Part shown: positions 8,367-16,126 of the stretch, piece after piece | Layout: the number at the start of each line of letters is the position of its first letter | Numbering within the stretch: the first letter of the stretch is position 1 | Assembly (NCBI GenBank): GCA_016783065.1 | Contig: JADHXI010000010.1 | Location: 1 to 38,396 of the forward strand | Direction: 5' to 3' | DNA from: Desulfobacteraceae bacterium | GTDB taxonomy: Bacteria > Desulfobacterota > DSM-4660 > Desulfatiglandales > Desulfatiglandaceae | Length of the DNA stretch: 38,396 nt | Notes under the pieces: model-generated | Database searches by the model: none | What the model was told of the DNA's origin: nothing | What the model saw: only the letters and a program-made list of their open reading frames with translations | Translations under genes and position numbers: made by a program

Positions 8367-8676
8367 CGAATGATTCCTCCAATAGCGTTGGACGTCGATC
8401 TACCCAGGGCCTGGCCTCCTCAAGTTGGGCAGCAAGCCGAAAGAGGGTCGCTTCGTCCCCAAAACGTCCCACAAAATGGACCCCAACGGGAAGGCCGTCG
8501 TCATTCCACATCAGGGGGACAGACATGGCGGGTTGTCCCGTGAAATTGCAGCTAGGTGTAAAGGGTACAAACTCTTTGGTCCGCTCCATCAGTTCACTTG
8601 CCTGGATTTCCTTCTTACGGACCAGTTCAGCTTGGGCCGTGGCATCAAGAAAGAGTAGATCGTCGAGCTTTGTCAT
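8356..8676 (-). pseudogene. Amidase (amidase-signature family), internally deleted remnant
   Basis: The first about 29 residues ([20 protein letters not shown]) are the usual N-terminus of amidase-signature enzymes. They run directly into a C-terminal segment ([20 protein letters not shown], then [19 protein letters not shown]). A normal enzyme is about 470-500 residues and this one is 106, so roughly 370 residues are gone. The loss includes the Gly/Ser-rich signature and the Ser-cisSer-Lys triad. The junction is clean and in frame, which suggests a recent internal deletion. It cannot be an active amidase. It lies eighteen bases downstream of the HdrC-GltD gene and overlaps the CDF gene. Confidence 0.85.
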
Positions 8677-8693
8677 GGCAATCCCTCCGTCAG

Positions 8694-10448
8694 TTATTCA
8701 CCCCGACCCCTTCCGGCCAGGGCTAGTTCAAGATCGCACTGGAGACACCTCTTTGCCTCCATGATGGCCCGGTCGTCACTCAAACAGCGTTCGACTTCAG
8801 GGAACCCTTGGTGCCTTTCTGAGAGTGGTAGGGTGGGGCTTTCAGTACGTCCCAGATCTGCAAATCCCTTCTCCCGTTTCCCATCATATTCTCTCTCCTT
8901 TATTCGGCATTCGGCATTCGGCATTCGGCATTCTAAGATATTCCCATCCCCGCCCAAAAAGCGATCCATGGCGCTCGCGGCCTCCCTGCCGGCTGAAATG
9001 GCCTGTACAATGGTACCGGGCCCGGTGACCACATCACCCCCGGCAAAGATCCCGGGGAAATCTGTCTCACGGGTTCCGGGGTCAACCACCAGAAGATCCT
9101 TTTCAACCTTGAATGGCCCCATGCTCTCAAGACAGGAAAGATCGGCAGTCTGGCCGATGGCCAGGATAACCTGATCCGCCTCAACCATCTCCCTCGTATC
9201 ATCAAAGGCAGGGCAGAAGTTGCCATCATCATCAAAGACCGCGCTGCACCTGACAAGTTCTATCCCCGCAACCCTTCCGTTTTCCCCCGTGATACGGTGA
9301 GGACCCCAGGAGGGCATTACTTTTATACCTTCTTCCAGGACCATCTCGATCTCCCAAGGGTTTGCCGGCATCTCTTCCCTGCCCTCAAGGCAGGCAAGGG
9401 TCACATCCCTTGCCCCCACTCTCAGGGCGGTGAGGGCCACATCCACCGCCACATTTCCGCCGCCAACCACCAGCACCTTTTCCTTCAGGGTGACCGCATC
9501 TCCGGAGTGCACGTCTCTTAGAAAATCAATCCCCCAGAACACACCATCCAGTTCCGCCCCTTCAAGTTCTATCCGTCTGCTCTTCTGAAGCCCCAGTGCC
9601 ATATAGACAGCATCATAACCTTCCCCCTTCAACTGGTCCAGATCAAAGTCCTCGCCAAGTGTTTTCCCTGTTTGAAGTTCGATCCCCAGGGTCAAGATCC
9701 GATCAATCTCCTTTTCCAAGACATCCTCAGGTAATCGGTAGGAGGGAATTCCATACCGCATCATCCCCCCCGGTTTGGGACTTGCCTCAAAAATGGTGAC
9801 CTGATGGCCCTGCCTTCGAAGATAAAAGGCCGCCGTGAGACCGGCCGGCCCCGCGCCAATTACCGCCACCTTGCGACCTGTATCACCGGCAACATCCTGA
9901 CCCCCTTCCGGAAAACTCCCTGCCCTGTCCGCGGCGAACCGTTTGAGGGCACAGATGGAAATGGCGTCATTGACATCACCCCTCCGGCACGCCTCCTCGC
10001 AGGGGTGGGTACATACCCTCCCCAAGATACCCGGGAACGGGACCCGCTCCAGGATCAATTGACAGGCCTCATCTGCCCTCCCCTGTGCGATGAGTCTGAC
10101 ATAGCCCGGAACATCAATCCCGGCCGGACATGCATTTGTGCACGGTGCCGGGCCCTCGGGAACAAAGGCCTCGGGTGATAGGGACCGGAGGGGCCGGATG
10201 ACATCAAGGATGGCTATTCCATTTGGGCATACCCCCTCACATCTGCCGCAGGTGGTACAGTACCATGGATAGGGCGTCTCGGCTATCTCATCAACCAGAT
10301 CAAGCTCAATGTGTCTCACAATCTGCCTTACATTGAAGCCGTTTACGCCGGTGATGGGGCATGCGGAACTACAACACCCGCACTGCTCACACGTCCTGAA
10401 CATGGAAACATCGTTAAACTTCTCGGCCAATGCCAGGTTACCATCCAT
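8694..10448 (-). CDS. HdrC-like ferredoxin domain fused to GltD-like NAD(P)H flavin oxidoreductase
   Basis: 584 residues. At the N-terminus are two 4Fe-4S sites of HdrC type (Cys20/23/26/30 and Cys64/67/70/74). Then comes the GltD module: its own N-terminal Cys-rich region ([15 protein letters not shown], about 102; [13 protein letters not shown], about 149), an FAD Rossmann ([15 protein letters not shown], about 194) and an NAD(P) Rossmann ([15 protein letters not shown]). The family's [16 protein letters not shown] stretch follows. This domain set moves electrons between NAD(P)H and Fe-S partners. Near the C-terminus a period-7 DNA repeat (8902-8933) encodes an in-frame [10 protein letters not shown] stretch in a linker before a final Cys pair (KRCLQCDLE). 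It follows the HdrA-MvhD gene by fifteen bases, so it is almost surely in the same operon and complex as the NAD(P)-linked subunit (inference). Confidence 0.88.
   Translation of the reverse strand: MDGNLALAEKFNDVSMFRTCEQCGCCSSACPITGVNGFNVRQIVRHIELDLVDEIAETPYPWYCTTCGRCEGVCPNGIAILDVIRPLRSLSPEAFVPEGPAPCTNACPAGIDVPGYVRLIAQGRADEACQLILERVPFPGILGRVCTHPCEEACRRGDVNDAISICALKRFAADRAGSFPEGGQDVAGDTGRKVAVIGAGPAGLTAAFYLRRQGHQVTIFEASPKPGGMMRYGIPSYRLPEDVLEKEIDRILTLGIELQTGKTLGEDFDLDQLKGEGYDAVYMALGLQKSRRIELEGAELDGVFWGIDFLRDVHSGDAVTLKEKVLVVGGGNVAVDVALTALRVGARDVTLACLEGREEMPANPWEIEMVLEEGIKVMPSWGPHRITGENGRVAGIELVRCSAVFDDDGNFCPAFDDTREMVEADQVILAIGQTADLSCLESMGPFKVEKDLLVVDPGTRETDFPGIFAGGDVVTGPGTIVQAISAGREAASAMDRFLGGDGNILECRMPNAECRIKEREYDGKREKGFADLGRTESPTLPLSERHQGFPEVERCLSDDRAIMEAKRCLQCDLELALAGRGRGE
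8902..8933. repeat. Period-7 repeat array (GGCATTC) inside a coding region
   Basis: About four and a half exact copies of GGCATTC on the plus strand, inside the C-terminal linker of the HdrC-GltD gene. Read on the coding strand it yields the heptapeptide cycle ECRMPNA. Since 7 is not a multiple of 3, every frame gives the same stop-free cycle. A longer, less regular version lies in the same orientation in the neighbouring gene at 11646-11711. Confidence 0.9.
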
Positions 10449-10463
10449 TATCTCTTCAACCCC

Positions 10464-12569
10464 TCAAACAAGGTCAAGTTGTGTTGCCATCTCCCGCATG
10501 GTGTTCGCAAACTTTGGTCCATCCGCAGCGGAGCACCAGATGTTCCAGAGTTTCTCCGGATCATATCCTCTCTTGGCCAGTCTCTTTTTGGCCCGTTTCA
10601 CTCGCGTCTCACAGGCGTAGTTGCCAGTTATATAGTGGCAGGTCGGGAACTCGCATCCTGCCACCAGGACCCCGGCGGCCCCCAGCTCAAAGCCCCGTTC
10701 AATCAACCGGATCGGGACACGTGCCGAACACATGACCCTGATGAGCCGTGCATGGGGTGGGTACTGGAGCCGGCTGACTCCGGCCATATCCACGCCACCC
10801 AGGGCGCACCAGTGGCACACAAAGCCAAGGATCTTCTTGTCGGCCTCCTCCTCCAGCGCGGCCTCCACCTGGGCGAGAAGCTGTTCGTCCGAGTAGTGGA
10901 CAATGGTAATGCATTCCTTTGGGCAGTCCGCTGCACACAGCCCACACCCCTTGCAGAGGGCCTTGATCACCGCGGGTTCGGCTTCCTCCACCACCTTTAT
11001 TGCATTATAGGGGCACCGCTTATAACAGAGGCCGCAGTTATTGCAGTCGGTGAGGTCTATGTCGGCAACAATACCCTCTGCCTCGATGTACCCGTTTTTC
11101 ATGGGAATAGAGACCCTCATGGCAGCGGCAATCCCTTCCTCGCAACTCTCCCTGTAGTTCTTTGGGGATTTTGCACACCCGCAAAGCGAAATCCCGTCAG
11201 CCGGGAAATCCACCGGACCCAGCTTTGCATGGGCCTCCTGAAAAAACCCGTCCGCACTGGCAGAGACCTTGAGAAGGCCTTTGATCTCATCCACGGTATC
11301 ATCGCCCTTAAAGGCCGTGGTAAGCACAAGCAGATCCGAAGGGATTGTGAACTCCCTCCCAAGAAGAATATCATGAACCCTGACGCATAACCTGCCACTC
11401 TCGTCGGTTACTTCCGGATAACGGTCATCGGGAAATCTTATAAATTTGACCCCTGCCTCCTTGGCCGCATCCAGATGAAAATGCTCCTCTTTTACCATGC
11501 TGAGATCCCTGTATAGGATATGTACGCGAATATCGTTTTTGAGGTTTTTGAGGGCCAGGGCGTTCTTGACCGAAACAGGGCACCCGATATTGCAGCACCC
11601 CCGCGTTTCATTCTTGGAATTGACACAGTTGATAATCACGACATCTTGAATTCGGCACTCGGAATTCGGCATTCGGAATTCACCACTCGGCATTCGGCAT
11701 TCGGCATTCCTTAACAGTTCTTCAAGCTGAAGCTGGGTGACCACCCGGGGGTCAGTCCCGTATCCGTAAAATCCCTCAGGTTCAATTTCCTTCATCCCCG
11801 TGGCCACGATAATGGTGGAGATGTCCAGCGGCTCGCCCGGCCCATCGCCGTTTGGCTTGAGGGTGACTTTGTAGTTCCCGATGTAGCCTTCGATTTCCTC
11901 TATCGCTGCATTCCTATAGATCGTTATGTTCGGGTGGGTCTCCACCAGATCTACCTTGGCCTTGACAATATCAGCAGCGGCCATTTCATTCTGATCATGA
12001 GACACCGTGGTCACCTTATTTAAGATACCGCCAAGGTGGGGCTCCTTCTCCAAAATGATGGCATCAAAACCCTGTTGCGCCACATTCAGTGCAGCGGTCA
12101 TGCCTGCCACTCCTCCGCCAATGACAAGGCACTCCTGCTTGACGGGAAGCCTGATCTCCTCACCCTCTTCAAGGAGAACCGCCTTGGCCACTCCCATCCT
12201 GACAAGATCTTTTGCTTTGTCGGTAGCCATCTCCGGCTCATTCATATGTACCCAGGAGACCTGCTCCCGGATACTCACAAATTCAAGGAGGTAGGGATTT
12301 AGACCCGCTTCCTTCACGTTCCGCTTAAAGAGGGGTTCATGGGTCCTCGGGGTACAAGAGGCAATGACCACCCGATTGAGATGGTGCTCCTTTATTGACT
12401 CCTGCATATCGCTCAGGGCGTCCACAGAGCATGACCATCGCCCCTCGTCCACAAAGGCCACGTTTGGGAGCCCCTTTGCATAGGCCACCACCTGCGGTAC
12501 ATCCACAACACCCGCGATATTGGAACCGCAGTCACAGACAAACACCCCCACCCGTATATCCTCACGCAT
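10464..12569 (-). CDS. HdrA-like flavoprotein with C-terminal MvhD domain
   Basis: 701 residues. The N-terminal HdrA segment has VCDCGSNIAGVVDV (10-24) and SCTPRTHEPLF (71-81). An FAD Rossmann GGGVAGM follows (151-157). After that come two 4Fe-4S sites (CNNCGLCYKRCP and CKGCGLCAADCP) and a fused MvhD domain from about residue 575 (GFVCHWCALGGVDMAGVSR, then AGCEFPTCHYITGNY). HdrA is the electron-bifurcating flavin subunit of heterodisulfide-reductase-type complexes, and MvhD passes electrons from a partner dehydrogenase. Residues 288-308 are a period-7 repeat insertion (ECRMPSGEFRMPNSECR) between the LEELL helix and the VVIINCV strand, a linker position. Genes upstream (HdrA-like, 12809) and downstream (HdrC-GltD, 15 bp) complete a probable complex. 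No HdrB gene is present in the window. Confidence 0.92.
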   Translation of the reverse strand: MREDIRVGVFVCDCGSNIAGVVDVPQVVAYAKGLPNVAFVDEGRWSCSVDALSDMQESIKEHHLNRVVIASCTPRTHEPLFKRNVKEAGLNPYLLEFVSIREQVSWVHMNEPEMATDKAKDLVRMGVAKAVLLEEGEEIRLPVKQECLVIGGGVAGMTAALNVAQQGFDAIILEKEPHLGGILNKVTTVSHDQNEMAAADIVKAKVDLVETHPNITIYRNAAIEEIEGYIGNYKVTLKPNGDGPGEPLDISTIIVATGMKEIEPEGFYGYGTDPRVVTQLQLEELLRNAECRMPSGEFRMPNSECRIQDVVIINCVNSKNETRGCCNIGCPVSVKNALALKNLKNDIRVHILYRDLSMVKEEHFHLDAAKEAGVKFIRFPDDRYPEVTDESGRLCVRVHDILLGREFTIPSDLLVLTTAFKGDDTVDEIKGLLKVSASADGFFQEAHAKLGPVDFPADGISLCGCAKSPKNYRESCEEGIAAAMRVSIPMKNGYIEAEGIVADIDLTDCNNCGLCYKRCPYNAIKVVEEAEPAVIKALCKGCGLCAADCPKECITIVHYSDEQLLAQVEAALEEEADKKILGFVCHWCALGGVDMAGVSRLQYPPHARLIRVMCSARVPIRLIERGFELGAAGVLVAGCEFPTCHYITGNYACETRVKRAKKRLAKRGYDPEKLWNIWCSAADGPKFANTMREMATQLDLV
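11646..11711. repeat. Degenerate period-7 repeat array inside the HdrA-MvhD gene
   Basis: About nine units of GGCATTC and variants (GGAATTC, GGCACTC, CACCACTC) on the plus strand. They add about 21 in-frame residues to the coding strand. The units are less uniform than at 8902-8933, suggesting an older insertion or drift. The flanking protein matches HdrA on both sides, so the array marks an insertion into an otherwise normal gene. Confidence 0.88.
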
Positions 12570-12586
12570 CTATTGCACCCCAATGC

Positions 12587-12822
12587 TGATTGATGATTGT
12601 CGATTGATGATTGTTAATTGTTGGGGTAGCCTTACCAATTTGCTAATATCGAAAAGGTTCCCCGTCATTGCCGCCAAGAGCCTGTCCTTACGCGAATGAC
12701 GGTTGGGGTATATCGACACGATTTTAACAAACTGGTAATTCACCCCAGAAGAAGGTCTGTTGTTCCAGATTTCCTCTCTATTCCCTTTCAATCGTCAATC
12801 ACCAATCATCAATCGCCAATCC
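12587..12822. repeat. Inverted pair of period-7 arrays bounding a non-coding gap
   Basis: Left array 12587-12623: TGATTGA, TGATTGT, CGATTGA, TGATTGT, TAATTGT. Right array 12788-12822: TCAATCG, TCAATCA, CCAATCA, TCAATCG, CCAATCC. The right array is the reverse complement of the left type. They face each other across about 165 bp in which I see no gene. The right array runs into the 3' end of the HdrA-like gene and supplies its last four codons and stop (12809-12811). A hairpin over the whole gap is possible. Confidence 0.8.
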
Positions 12823-14161
12823 TAAGCACCGCCTTCATGCTGGCCGCGCCTGCCTGCACAACCGATTCTGCAATATCTATGGGGCCCGTGGCGCCCCCGC
12901 ACAGATAAATACCCTTCGCTTTTGTCTCCAAAGGCGCCATCATCGGGTCCTCTTCTTTGAAAAACCCGAGGTTGTCCAGCTCGATTTTCAGCACCTTTGC
13001 CAGCCGTTTGTTTCTGTCGCTCGGGATAAGCCCCGTCGAGAGAACAAGGAGTTCCACCTCCTCCTTCATGAGGTTGCCCGTCTCCACATCCTCGTACCGG
13101 ATGGTCAGATTCCTTGTCTCCGGGTCTTCAAAGACATCGTAGGGCCGCGCCTTTATATATCTGACACCATTTTCCTTGGCCTTTTCATAGAATCCCCAAA
13201 AGCCTTTCCCGTATGCCTTGAGGTCATTGTAATATATGAGGGTCTCTACTGAAGGGTCGTGTTCCTTGGTGATAATCGTCTGCTTTGCCGCGACCATACA
13301 GCAGACCTTTGAACAGTAAGGCACCCCATCGGCCAGACCGCGTCCCGCGCATTGGTACCAGGCAATCTTCTTTACATGTTTCCCGTCCGAGGGCCTTATG
13401 ATATGCCCTTCGGTGGGGCCACCGGCGTTCATCAACCTTTCGAATTCCATATTGGTGATCACGTTTTGATGCACCCCATAGCCGTGTAGACCCTCGGCTG
13501 GTTTGGCGTCCATGATCCCTGACGCCACAACAATGCTCTTGACCTCCAGGTTCAAATTCTTGTTTGACTGCCACAGTCGGACCGCGTCCTTTCCCTCCTT
13601 CTGGCATGCCTTTACACACAACGCGATAGGGCACTCCCGGCATTGGCTGCAGTCAACAACACACCCCCCCACGCAGGCACCATCCTCGCGCATCTTGCCG
13701 TGCCTGCATTCAGGGTCGACCACAGCAACGTTGGGCACCGCCTGGGGAAAGGGCATATAAATCAGTTTTCGTTTCCCGCCGATCTTACCGTCCATCTCAT
13801 CCGGGATGGCGACCGGGCAGGCCTCCATGCAGGCCCCGCATGCCGTACATTTCTCCTCATCGATAAACTTTGCCTTCTTAACCAGTCTCACCTTAAAACT
13901 GGCGTCTGTCTTTTTTACTTTCCTGATCTCAGTATTTGTCAGGATCTCGATATTGGGGTGATTATCCACCTCATACATCTGCGGGGCCTCGATGCATATG
14001 GAGCAGTCGTTTGTTGGGAAGGTCTTGTCCAGCCTGGCCATCATCCCCCCGATACTTGGCGTGTCATCCACCAGATAGACCTTTGTCCCGTAATCGGCAG
14101 CATTCAGGGCGCAGTTGATTCCGGCCACACCTGCGCCGATGATCATTATCGATTCACTCAT
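12809..14161 (-). CDS. HdrA-like (QmoA-type) FAD/4Fe-4S oxidoreductase
   Basis: 450 residues. An N-terminal FAD Rossmann (MIIGAGVAGINCALNAADYG) is followed by the HdrA/QmoA segment GGMMARLDKTFPTNDCSICI. A 4Fe-4S site (CTACGACMEACP) comes next, then a Cys cluster unlike standard HdrA (CVGGCVVDCSQCRECPIALCVKACQ). A second conserved block contains CAGRGLADGVPYCSKVCCMVA, and the end has GIYLCGGATGPIDIAESV. The start is ATG 14161, with GAGGTGAAATC before it. It lies 5' of the HdrA-MvhD gene in the same direction, separated by a 240 bp repeat-bounded gap. A flavoprotein electron hub within the redox complex is the likely role, with electron bifurcation possible but not provable here. The final RIGD and stop derive from the adjoining repeat array. 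Confidence 0.9.
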   Translation of the reverse strand: MSESIMIIGAGVAGINCALNAADYGTKVYLVDDTPSIGGMMARLDKTFPTNDCSICIEAPQMYEVDNHPNIEILTNTEIRKVKKTDASFKVRLVKKAKFIDEEKCTACGACMEACPVAIPDEMDGKIGGKRKLIYMPFPQAVPNVAVVDPECRHGKMREDGACVGGCVVDCSQCRECPIALCVKACQKEGKDAVRLWQSNKNLNLEVKSIVVASGIMDAKPAEGLHGYGVHQNVITNMEFERLMNAGGPTEGHIIRPSDGKHVKKIAWYQCAGRGLADGVPYCSKVCCMVAAKQTIITKEHDPSVETLIYYNDLKAYGKGFWGFYEKAKENGVRYIKARPYDVFEDPETRNLTIRYEDVETGNLMKEEVELLVLSTGLIPSDRNKRLAKVLKIELDNLGFFKEEDPMMAPLETKAKGIYLCGGATGPIDIAESVVQAGAASMKAVLRIGD

Positions 14162-14506
14162 GATTTCACCTCTGGCATGATTGAAGGCGGTAGGCGGAAG
14201 CGGCAAAGGAAATTGGGGGTGAAGGAGGTCCCATTGCTAATTTGACGTCTCGAAAATTCCACAACCCATTGAAATTAAAGGTTGTCAAGTGGCTATTCCT
14301 GAGGTCAGCCACATGGAATGATGGAATGTTGGAATAATGGAAGGCTGTGTATAAGAAAACAATTTCGATGAAATCAAATGGAATTGTCTTTGTATCATTT
14401 TTCACTTAAACCCATTATTCCAACATTCCACTATTCCATTATTCCCTCCGGGGCGTAGGCCCTACGGGCCGGAGGCCAATTGTGAGCGAAACGAACTAAG
14501 TTCGGA
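14162..14506. repeat. Gap with inverted period-8 arrays (GGAATGAT type)
   Basis: No gene is seen in this 345 bp gap. A left array at 14313-14341 (GGAATGAT, GGAATGTT, GGAATAAT) and a right array at 14412-14449 (ATTATTCC, AACATTCC, ACTATTCC, ATTATTCC) are reverse complements across about 70 bp. Just beyond the right array is a small GC-rich inverted repeat (GGGGCGTAGGCCCTACGGGCC, near 14451-14472). The paired arrays could fold into a long imperfect hairpin in the operon transcript. Confidence 0.75.
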
Positions 14507-14716
14507 TCATATCTCCGTTATGATGATGGCCTTGGACTTGCAAACTGCGACGCAGGTCCCACACCCAAGGCAGTTGTTGGGTCGCACCGGGTAAGCCTTG
14601 CTGGAAAAATCAAAGACATCCACGGAGCAAAACTTCAAACACTCTTCGCATCCATCACACTTGTCCTGATCAACATGGACGAGATAGATTTCAAAGGTTC
14701 GATACTGCTTTCCCAT
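14507..14716 (-). CDS. Small 2x[4Fe-4S] ferredoxin
   Basis: Cytoplasmic electron carrier. Two typical cluster motifs are visible: CDGCEECLKFCSVDVF (the usual final Cys-Pro is Cys-Ser here) and CLGCGTCVAVCKSKAI (Pro again replaced, by Lys). The start is undecided. ATG 14716 gives about 69 residues and lies just before the conserved domain, while the frame is open to an ATG at 14767 with no better ribosome binding site. It sits in the redox cluster between the VOC protein and the HdrA-like gene, so it is a likely electron link between the OYE-type enzyme and the Hdr-like flavoproteins (inference). Confidence 0.85.
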   Translation of the reverse strand: MGKQYRTFEIYLVHVDQDKCDGCEECLKFCSVDVFDFSSKAYPVRPNNCLGCGTCVAVCKSKAIIITEI

Positions 14717-14802
14717 CAGAGCGTCCCGCTGCATCCAGCCGAGAAATGAAAACGAACCCAACATCAATAATGATGTTTTAGTGGGTTAAATTTAATTCCA
14801 TT

Positions 14803-14849
14803 AATCTGAAATCTGAAATCGTGCCTGAACAGGGTTTTCGTTCAGGCAC
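14803..14849 (-). terminator. Strong hairpin after the VOC gene, with a short period-7 repeat
   Basis: GTGCCTGAAC (14821-14830) pairs perfectly with GTTCAGGCAC (14840-14849), leaving a nine-base loop. It starts right at the stop codon of the minus-strand VOC gene. No true U-run follows on the minus strand. A short period-7 stretch (AATCTGA twice, 14803-14821) lies there instead. It may act as a weak terminator or a transcript-stabilising hairpin. Confidence 0.55.
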
Positions 14850-15265
14850 TATTTATCATCTATCAGCTCAAGCAGGACCCCGTTCATCATCTTGGGATGG
14901 ACAAAGGCGAATTCACAATCACGGAAGGGCCTGGCCACTTCCCCTCTTGAATCCGGAATAAAGGGATAATTCTTTGCCTTTAACTCATCAATGGCCTCAC
15001 GGGTGTTATCCACATTGAAGCTGATGAGCATGATGCCCTCACCGTTCTTCTCGATAAACCTGGCCACATCTCCATCCGGGGCGGTTGATTCCATCAACTC
15101 AAAACCCACTTCCCCTACATAGTATCTCGCCACATTAATGTTTTCCGGTTCATCCACGTAGGCGTCATCCGGCTCGCTCTTGCCCAGAACAGGCTCCCAG
15201 ATCTTTTTGGCCGCCTCCAGGTCCTTGACAGCAATACAGATATGATCCACCTTGTTTGTCTTCAT
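14849..15265 (-). CDS. VOC/glyoxalase-fold protein, methylmalonyl-CoA epimerase-like
   Basis: 138 residues with two beta-alpha-beta-beta-beta modules. The first begins VDHICIAVKDLEAAKKIWEPVLG and carries VGFELMEST; the second ends FVHPKMMNGVLLELID. This is the methylmalonyl-CoA epimerase layout and length. Two metal-ligand positions fit (His8 near the N-terminus, Glu in LLELID). The segment where epimerases normally have GxGLHHI(A/C)F reads GEGIMLISF, so the usual His ligand is missing. Epimerase activity is therefore doubtful, and a related CoA-ester isomerase or lyase of the VOC superfamily is as likely. The start has GAAAGGAGAG upstream. It is cotranscribed with flanking ferredoxin genes. 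Confidence 0.75.
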   Translation of the reverse strand: MKTNKVDHICIAVKDLEAAKKIWEPVLGKSEPDDAYVDEPENINVARYYVGEVGFELMESTAPDGDVARFIEKNGEGIMLISFNVDNTREAIDELKAKNYPFIPDSRGEVARPFRDCEFAFVHPKMMNGVLLELIDDK

Positions 15266-15324
15266 TTCTCTCCTTTCTCAATGGACTATTCTCGATTGAC
15301 GACTCTGGTTTAACTTCCTTCATT

Positions 15325-15361
15325 ATTCAATCACCAATCGCAAATCGCAAATCTTCAATCC
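15325..15361. repeat. Period-7 array (CAATCAC/AAATCGC type) between redox genes
   Basis: Units ATTCAATCAC, CAATCGC, AAATCGC, AAATCTT, CAATCC lie directly against the 3' end of the ferredoxin gene at 15361. A weak partner of opposite sense (CTCGATTGACGACT) lies near 15288-15302. It is the same class as 12788-12822. Confidence 0.7.
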
Positions 15362-15567
15362 TAAAACGTTACTTTTGCCAGCGGCAAAGTGATCGCCTTG
15401 TCCGGGCAGGCAGACCCGCATTCATTGCAGTCTTCACAGATAAATTCTGTAACCACCGGCCTGCCATCCTGAACCCGTATAGCAGCATCCGGACAGACTT
15501 CAACACAAACGGGCTGGATCTCCCCCCCACACCTCTGACATTTATCCAAATCTATCTGAGCAACCAT
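15361..15567 (-). CDS. Small 2x[4Fe-4S] ferredoxin-like protein
   Basis: 68 residues with an N-terminal site CQRCGGEIQPVCVEVCP, in which the second and third Cys are separated by an insertion, as in alternative or DsrM/aromatic-pathway type ferredoxins. A second site is CEDCNECGSACP. The start follows AAGGGAGTAAATC. It is eleven bases from the upstream unknown gene (15579) in the same operon. It is likely an electron carrier to or from the OYE-type enzyme encoded at the operon's 5' end (inference). Confidence 0.88.
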   Translation of the reverse strand: MVAQIDLDKCQRCGGEIQPVCVEVCPDAAIRVQDGRPVVTEFICEDCNECGSACPDKAITLPLAKVTF

Positions 15568-15578
15568 GATTTACTCCC

Positions 15579-16112
15579 TTATTTGCTTTCGTCCTTGTAG
15601 AGCTTGAATACCCATTCACCTTCCCCTCTGGGGATGGCCTTGAGCATTTCGATTTTCAACGGGGTATCAAAAAACACATTGACATCCACCAGTATTGCCT
15701 GAAACAGCCTTTCCCGGGTCAAGGCAACCTCTTCCATGGGGACGCCGTAATGTCTCGCGGCAGTCGGCCACGGATCCCTCGTGCACTTTATGAGGATTTC
15801 CGAAGGGCCCTCACCCTGCTCCACGGTTGTGGCGGCCCCTTCGCTTGCCCACATGCCGGCAAGTTGTCTGCCAAGGTTGAGCATAAAGGTCTCTTCACCC
15901 TTGAGCCAATTGAGACGCGGGAGGAAATTTTTCCCGATGTCCACTCCCATCATCTCAGCGGCCTTCAAGGCAACATCAAGGGGCTTTGTCTCAGGACCCG
16001 CTATTTCAATGGCCACCTCTCGCCACCTGTAATAGGTTTTGCAAATCTCACTCTGGGCAGTGTGGAGATTTCTCCACAACGTGGTTATTTCTTTTTCTGT
16101 GTTGACTGGCAT
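15579..16112 (-). CDS. Conserved protein of unknown function in the redox operon
   Basis: 177 residues, soluble, mostly helical at the N-terminus (EKEITTLWRNLHTAQSEICKTYY). A middle GEGPSEILIKCTRDPWPTAARHYG segment and an IPRGEGEWVFKLY end follow. The order of helical half, Cys-containing strand and IPRGE-type end is loosely reminiscent of the ATC-hydrolase/DUF6125-like superfamily also seen at 4271-4801, but the likeness is weak and by eye. It has a strong ribosome binding site (AAGGAGGAGG). It is fifteen bases from the stop of the OYE-type gene and eleven bases before the ferredoxin gene, so it is surely cotranscribed. The context suggests an accessory or substrate-handling role for the OYE-type enzyme. 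Confidence 0.8.
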   Translation of the reverse strand: MPVNTEKEITTLWRNLHTAQSEICKTYYRWREVAIEIAGPETKPLDVALKAAEMMGVDIGKNFLPRLNWLKGEETFMLNLGRQLAGMWASEGAATTVEQGEGPSEILIKCTRDPWPTAARHYGVPMEEVALTRERLFQAILVDVNVFFDTPLKIEMLKAIPRGEGEWVFKLYKDESK

Positions 16113-16126
16113 TTTTAACCTCCTCC

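Noticed and set aside
10311-11390. Long plus-strand open frame of 359 codons
   Set aside because: Lies entirely antisense to the HdrA-MvhD gene and the start of the HdrC-GltD gene, which have clear family motifs; high GC at third positions explains the open antisense frame.
11520-11714. Plus-strand open frame with GIRHSEF-like repeats
   Set aside because: Antisense shadow of the period-7 array in the HdrA-MvhD gene; such arrays are stop-free in every frame.
12587-12822. CRISPR array
   Set aside because: Units are seven bases with no spacers; the pattern is a tandem degenerate repeat, not repeat-spacer alternation. No cas gene in the window.
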